NCBI GenBank assembly: GCA_905250125.1
Contig: CAJNOL010000068.1
Location: 124,001-188,000 of the forward strand
Length of the DNA stretch: 64,000 nt
From: Rotaria sordida
Lineage: Eukaryota; Rotifera; Eurotatoria; Philodinida; Philodinidae
Reading direction: 5' to 3'
Made by a program: the position numbers and the translations under genes. Shown here piece by piece: positions 56,301 to 64,000 of the stretch. The notes beneath the pieces are model-generated. The model worked only from the letters and a program-made list of their open reading frames with translations, did no database searches and was not told where the DNA came from. How positions within the stretch are numbered: position 1 is the stretch's first letter; each line of letters begins with the position of its first letter.

Positions 56301-59300
56301 TACGAGGAAAAATCTATGGTGGCTTTATCAGATTCAGAAATTGATGAAGTGGAGAAACAATTAATCAATACGAATCTTCATTACGAGAGTGAAGAGTATA
56401 GGTAATAATTTGATTCTATTCAACACTAATAGACTAAAGCAAGATTTACTCTCTAGTGATGACGACACCGTCTATCCTTATGGCACTGTTGAAAAAAAGG
56501 ATGAAGCTTTGTATAATGAAAAAGAAATTTATGATAGTGAAGAATATAGGTAAAGATCTCACTCTGTTTGATTTTTGGCAGATGAAAGTATTTTTGCTGT
56601 GTAGTAATGACGATGTTATATATCCAAATCGTTCAACTAGTTCCTCATCAAATTCAGGACAAAGTATCGATGGACAATGGATAATAGTTGAACCTGGAAA
56701 TGACAAGATATCACGAGTCTTACCAGCTTTCCAAGAAAAAACTGGACCTAATTTTCCAGTTAGCTCTTGTCCTTCTTCAAATTAGATCTGAAATAAGAGA
56801 TTTTACTAATCAATAAATAACTAAAAAAGGAATTTCGTTATTCAAGCATAATCGGAGAAAGTTTCTTTGTTAGTTTCTCGTATGTCAGAGTTAAAAAAAT
56901 AATGATAAGCGCCATTGCACATATGACCTCTCCTCGATTCATTTTCTCCTCGCCAAACATATGTTATTGACACGACAGAACGAAAAAAAAATTCTTTCGT
57001 TCTGCTTGTCTTCAATTGAAGACAAGCGGGATTCAACAGGTTAACTACAAATATAAGATATCGATCAATAGCAATATATATATATATTGTTCCAGTTATT
57101 AAATTTATTGATATAATATTAGCAAATAATAGATAATAAAAAACTGCAAATAAAAGACGTATTATGTCAAAAAAAAAGAAATGGTCATTATAAATAAGCC
57201 GTAACTAACATGATGAAATGAAGTGTTTACAATGATACAGATAAGAGAAATATTACCCAAAATACCTAACACTGAACAAATAACGGATGTGATACGAATT
57301 GTTTCAAAAACAATAACCAAAGAATAACTATTAGATAGATGATGGTCAGGATGACGAGATATATTAGATAAAATACCAAACAGATTTATTATTTAAATTT
57401 AAAGGTATAAAATATAATCGACTAGTTTCTTCTTGATTGTTCATCTTTCTAAATTTTTGTTTTTGTCTAACTTCAATGATCATTCATACAATCAGCTGTT
57501 CTGTTTTTCATCAATCTCCCTGGAGATTTCTTTGATCAAGCGAATAATATAGTAAACAATTCTATTGAGCGGAATCATAGCATTATCTAGCATCAGACAA
57601 CATGTTTATCATTGAAATGAGAAAAAAAAGAATAGATGAAAGGAAACGTATGGTTTAATCTCGAATAAAACTAATACTTAATTAAATTGATAATGCATCT
57701 AAAAATAAATGCCTATTATATACCAAATACTCGGCTTATCTAAATTAATCACTAAATTATATTCACATTGGTAAATAATTAAAGGCAATTCAGATGGTCA
57801 ATTAGCAATTTTTATTTCAGAATTTTTCAATATAGCATATACTAGAATCTAATACGATTTTACTGCAGTACAGAAATGGACAAGTCAAGTCATATTGGAC
57901 TTGACTTGTGACTTGGTCGTATATAAAAATTTAACATTAAATTAAATAAGGATGACAGTTTTATAGAACAAATATCTATTAGAAAAAAAAATTTTTTTTC
58001 ATAATTAATTAAAACATGTTCAGTCTGACAATGTTTTATATAATAGATTGAAGCAACATTCATTTATATAAATAACTTTCTTTCTGAAATCAAAAATAAC
58101 AACGAATTATTGAAGAATAGTAATATAATAAATCAAATATTTTCAAGTTAATTGAAGTATGCTCAAAAGAATAAAATTGTTTATTTAAAATAAAATTACC
58201 AATAAATTTTAATCGATTTTTAATTATGTCAAATGTACAAAAGAAAGAAAATTTCTTCCTAATTAGCTTTTTTTTCTTAATAGACATTGTTTTATTAGAA
58301 ATCTAATGGTGATGATAGCTGTCTGACAGGCTACTAAGATAGATCAAATTCTGAAATACTATTCTGACATCATCCATCGATATAAATATCCGTCTCGACT
58401 AATAATTAATGTCAGGCCAAACTTGTTTACTTGGCTCTTACGCTGTCGAAAATTAAATCTCCCTCCATTGCCTTATTATTGTCGAGTACTTTGACAAATG
58501 CATTCAATTTTCGGCAATAAATGCTTTAACCGAATGTCAATTTAGTCTTTGAAGCTTTACATTGACTGAAACAATAATTTGTTTAGATCGAAAATAAATC
58601 TATAAGAAAATATTTCGTTTGTGCTCTTATGGAAATAATTTATCAAGTATAAATGTCCTCGATTTTTATAATAATAATTGATTATTATCAAGATATTTTT
58701 TTTAAATTCTTCGTTCTTTGTATAATTATATATTATTTTTGCAATCATTATTAGATTTATTCGATAACGCAAATGAGAACTGATATTATGAAAAATAATA
58801 CTTTAATTGAAGGTGTTTTATTATATGAAAAATCAAATTGATAATTGTTTAGTTTTTTAATTAGTTATTTCATCGAAAAAAAAATTTTTTTTTTATCTTA
58901 TGTTTATAAAAATAAATTAAGTTAACAAATGAAACGAAAAATTAATGATTAATTATGAGTTATACAATTAAATATATTCAAAAAATTCTATAGATCATTC
59001 TTTCAAATTTGTCGTACAGATTACATTGTCATATTTATCTTGGCCAACAGACATTTCATGGTAGACAACGACACAGGAAAAAGTGTTCTTGTTGACAGAT
59101 TTGATAAATTATATATATATATATATTGAGAATATATTTATTTAAAATAATTTTATTTAAACAAGATTATTAACATGTATTATTATTGAATATTTTGTTT
59201 TATTTTATGAAGAATATCTTAAAAAATAGAAAACAATATTTTATTTGTTGAAATTATTTAAATATTTGTGTTTTATTAAATTTAATGAGTTTGAAAATGT

Positions 59301-62300
59301 TTTTCTTAGTTTCAGATCAATAAATAGATATTATTCAAAAACAAAATATTCGAATTATTTGAATAAATATAAGTTGTTAAAAAATTTATTCAATGAAGAA
59401 TTTCTATAGATAAATCGAATAAGATTTGTTTTTATGATATATATGCTAAATATGAGTAAATATATATAATTATTATAAATAATCTTCCGATGACATACAT
59501 TTAAAACAATTTTATTATTTTTACCATAATATATATAATTATTTCAAATTAACAAATTTTTTTAAAACTTTTACAAGGTTTTTTTTAGTTTTTGATAAAT
59601 CTCGATTTTCATTTCTCGAAACAAAATTCAAAATATTAAAATAAGAATTTTATTTTATTTTTTTATTAAAACTTTTTAATCAATAAGTAATAATGTTTAT
59701 GAAAAGAAGAAGAAAAAGAAATAAGTTAAAATAAAAACAAAAAATGAAAATAACAATATAAAATAAATAGTATATGTTTAAAAAACAAATTTATTTTTAT
59801 ATTATCATTATCTAAATTAGTATATCGGTTTTTGTTATACTATACATACACATGTTTGAATTTTCGAATATATATTATAAACAAACAAAAAAAAACAAAA
59901 CTGTTATTTATATTAAAATAATTAAATAATTTATTAAAATAAAAAAATATTCTTCTAATAGTTGTTTCCTGATAAATGTTATCTTATTTATGTCATCATC
60001 TCATAAGATAAAATAATAATCTCTAACACATTATCTTATTTGTTGTTTTTTTTTCTAAACTTTCATTATCCTTTTTTTCTTACTTAACATGTACTATAAT
60101 AAATGTTTGGTAAAAATCAAATATCTATTCATATGATTTCGATTAAAAACAATAAATTAATTGAATGATAAGAGCAATAGTCTTATTGGCAACATTAATA
60201 TAATAAAAGAAAACAAAAAATAGCTGAATAAAATCCGTCGAGCATTCAACAAGTTAAAGTAAGAATTAATTTTTTTTCTTTTCTTTTCTTTTCTTCTTTT
60301 TCTTCTACTTCTATTGACACAAATGATAATCGACTATGAATTTTATTTATTTTAGTTGTTTCTTTTTAAAAATATTTTGATTAATTCATCAATATGAATT
60401 AGTTAAATACTTGATTTCAACAACTTTAAAAAAAAATACATTTTTGTATTTTGTTCATATATAAACAAAAAAAAAAAGGAAAGAAAATGTTTTAAGAAAA
60501 AAATTAACACATTTCTTTTAACATTTCATTGTCATTCGTCATGAGACAAAAATGGCAAACAGGATGTTCATGGAAGAAAGAAAAGGACATTGTGAAAATT
60601 GAGAAAATTCTTCTCTGTCTTTCTCGGTTTTTTTTCCTATTTCGACTATTTTAATAAAAAGGATTGGTTGAGTACAAGACTGAGATGTTCTCTTCTAGAT
60701 TCTTTTTTTTTTTCTTTTTTTCATCATCAAAAGAAAACTCAAGGCAAGAACAAGGAGAAGAAAAAAAAAATGTTGATGATTAACGATTATTATCTATATT
60801 CGAGAGGTGAACTATATCATTAATTGGTCTCACGGGAATTCTTCAATGGTTTTTATTTCAAATTAAAAAAAAAACCAGAAAATTTACTTTTTTTAATATT
60901 ATTATATTAAATGTCTTATGTTTGTTATGTCATCAACTGCTCGAAATATCGATAAATCATTAGAACTTGTTCAAAAAACTTATAATTTACAAGCAACAAC
61001 AAATCATCATGAAAGTTCTTCTCAAAATCATCCATCTATTGCTAGAGTATCGATTCATCAACCATCAAGGAAATCATCTGTCCATGATATACATGAAGTT
61101 ACCAAATATGATCTTGACAAAGTTTTTTTTTTTTTATTTAACAAGGAAAAAAGAATATTATTTTGTTTTTTTTTATTTATTTGTTAGATGTTTGGAGAAA
61201 TTCAAGAAAATCTTTCTCGTTTAAAATGTTTATTAGAAACAATGAATTCTGTTGCAACAACTCGAGATGATTTTTTTAAATTAAAACATCTATTATTGAA
61301 TAAAATAACTGATTTTATTTATAAATTAGCTAATGAAACAGGAAAAAGGTTTGCATTGCATTTTTTCTTTTTATTTCATTTATTTATCCATTTAAAAAAA
61401 ATAAAAATTTATTAAATTTAGAGCATCAATAAGTTCGAAAGGAAGTGTATCAAATATATTAAGTCATCATCCTCAAAATCTTGTTTATTGTATTGAATAT
61501 TTTCGTGGTGAATTAGTTAAAGCTCAATATTTATTTTCTTCATTAATATCATCAGCTTCTATTGGTTCAGCAACTTTAAATAATGTTACAATAAAACCTT
61601 TTTCAATTTCAAATATTGATCAAAAACCGGAAAATAATGAAGATATGCAAATTTTTCAAGATTTAACACAAATAAAAGCGTATTATTTATTTAATTAATA
61701 AATAAATTAAAAAAATAAATAATCAAATCTTTATATTGTAGAGATATATCATTATTAGAAGAACATGCATATGTTTTAAATCAACGTTATTATAGTCAAA
61801 TTCCAGATATGCATGATACAGGTTAGTTTATTAATAATAATAAAAAAAAAGTTTGATATTAAAATAGATGATACATTAGAAAAATCATTGTTGACTGGTG
61901 GAATATTGATGGATCCAAATCGATTAAATGCTCGTCGTTTACGATTTGCTCAATATAATGAAAAAATGTCGAGACGATCTTCATCAGCATCAAACGACAA
62001 TACAAGTTTTTGTGATCGTTTTTATCAAAAATGTCAAATTATCTGTTGCATCTGTCGACCTAATTATTTATAAAATAATTTCATTTTATCAATTTATTGA
62101 ACACTTATTTAAAATGGTGCAGGCATCTTTTTTATTTATCATTTATAATCTTGTTCATTGCAAATAAAGCTCAAGAGAAACAATATTAATGAGAAAACAT
62201 TTTTTTTTTAAATGTTTATTTAATTTAAAAAAAAATCTTGGTGCAAAACAAAATTGATTTATTAATCTTCATAGCTAAATGAATTTTCTATTAGTATTTA

Positions 62301-64000
62301 TTATTGTCGAAAAAAGAAAATGTTTATTTCTATTTATTTATTTTTCTCAATTAATTCTTTACTAGAAATAAAAAACATTTTTTCTTCTTACTTATTAATT
62401 AAATAACATTAATTTTTATTTATTTATCAAAATAATATTTATTATCAAGTCATGGAACCTAATTTATTTTGATTAAATAATTGAATGAAACAATGTTTTT
62501 TTTTTTAAAAGATAATAAACAAAATGGATGCACTTTTTTTTTCTCTTTTTATAAAAAAATAAAAAACAAGAAAATTGAATTTCTTTTTGTAGCTGTAAAA
62601 CATAGTCAAAAATCATATTAACATCGATTTGATATTAAAAAAAAAATACTTAAAGTACAAATAATAGTTGATGAGATAATCAGGTTTAAAAACTAGGGTT
62701 CGAGTTTTTTTCTTGTTATATAAAAGGCGAATGAAATGATGATTTAATAAAAGCGGAAGTTCTATTCAAATGTTCGTAGTAAAAAAAAAAAAGAAAGTCT
62801 TATTGACTAATGAGAATAATTGAATTAAATTCATTTATTAAATCAATATTAGAATATTTATAATAAGAATATTATTGAAAATTAAATAAATAAATAAATA
62901 AATATTTATTTTTATTTTCAATAAATTATAATATTAAGACAGTTTTCATAAATACGAATTTCAAAACTAATTAAATGTATTTCGATAAAAACAATTTATT
63001 TTATATGACATCGATTAAAAGTTCATCTAAGATTTTTCTACTGATTGAAATTTTTTTTAATATAAACTAAGATCAATCAATTGATTGTTTTTTTTTATTC
63101 TTGATATAAACAGTATAAATGTCAATGGATATTTATTAAATAAATATCGAAATAAAGTTACAATCGTCGAAAGCCTGATAAAGAATAAATCTTTTAATAT
63201 AATCAAATAAAAATTCGATAAATATAGATCTATTTATCTTATTCGCTTTTTTTTTCTTATTGATTTAATCGATATTTTTCTATATAGTCTATTGGTTAAT
63301 CTCATTTTTTTTCTATTTGTTAACAAAAACAATTAAAAATTCATACAAAACACTTTTTTCTACATTGAGTTAAAACTTATTCTTTTTCTAATAAACTTTA
63401 GAAAAAACCTTTGAAAAAAACAAGATGTAATAATTCTAAAATGAATATTAATAAATAGAGCCTAATGAAATCAAACATATATTTTATGTTGTTAAGAGTG
63501 CAACTTGTCTTAGTTAATCTGAATAAAATAAAAACGTTTAGATAAATGTTCAATGATATATTCCCAACATTGATAAATTATCATTCAAAATCTGTGAACA
63601 TTGACATTTCTTTTTATTACTTTTTCTGAATAAAGATACTTGACGCATTATTTTCTCTTTGAATTTTTTGAAAATATTCGTCAAGAAGAAAAAAATTAAT
63701 GTTGGAAATAAATTTGTTAATATAAATAATAATATATCCAATATTAAAAAAATGTTTTTTTTTTTTGTTTTGATAGTTTAATGATATTGATATCCCTTTA
63801 TATAAATCAAATGATAAATATCTCGTTTAAGATTTATCAAAACTGAATATTAATCATCTTGATTGAAATAAATTGAAGTGTTGACAAGATTATATATCTA
63901 TTCGATGTTATTTTATCATATTCGCCTAGTTTATAGATAGACTTTTCAAAATCATTTAAATCATATTTAGAAATGATCCATAAAATTAATATTGATTAAT

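Overview
This window reads as nuclear DNA of a small invertebrate, most likely a bdelloid rotifer, possibly Rotaria-like. The grounds are strong A+T richness, many short introns (about 45-75 bp) with GT-AG ends, animal gene families (eRF3, NCOA5, a claudin-type protein, an FMRFamide-type GPCR, EGF modules), bacterial-looking enzymes that may be foreign, and many small foldback DNA elements. The species call is inference. No rRNA, tRNA, CRISPR array or bacterial operon was seen.

Layout, left to right. A secreted EGF/chitin-binding protein (190-1519, +). An NCOA5-like RNA-binding coactivator (2823-6858, -). A RING-like/VWA protein (10118-10992, +). A claudin-superfamily four-TM protein (12245-12905, -). 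An M48 metallopeptidase of bacterial type (15268-16287, +). Two foldback elements (17393-18004 and 19029-19608). Translation termination factor eRF3 (21127-23319, -). A PDZ protein resembling PDZRN3/4 (24056-28061, -). A small protein with three EF-hand-like loops (31455-32139, -). A 1.71-kb Tc1/mariner-type foldback element (33360-35069). Host pseudogene debris (about 35250-36260). A 220-bp palindrome next to a phytochelatin-synthase-like gene (37919-38533, +). A 72-residue membrane protein (39162-39497, +). A rhodopsin-type GPCR (41001-42436, -). A long gene-poor stretch (42437 to about 48700) is followed by a decayed gene (about 48850-50670, -) and a GC-rich inverted repeat (50868-51108). 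Then come a secreted or membrane-anchored cysteine-rich protein (51442-53694, +, containing a 10-N assembly gap), a decayed GPCR split by a 1.04-kb piggyBac element (55998-57040), and an unrecognised 302-residue protein (60918-62073, +).

The genes do not form a pathway; they are independent eukaryotic transcription units on both strands. For most multi-exon genes I worked out exon borders by hand, requiring GT-AG ends and reading-frame continuity, and the totals divide by three. The exceptions are the gene with the N gap and the pseudogenes.

The most distinctive observations are four. The piggyBac copy sits in a GPCR relic at TTAA and still carries an open, spliceable N-terminal transposase fragment with a duplicated exon module. 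At least seven inverted-repeat elements of different families lie in 64 kb. Two enzyme genes look bacterial in type, and one of them has introns. Two genes carry an intron in or directly after the start codon.
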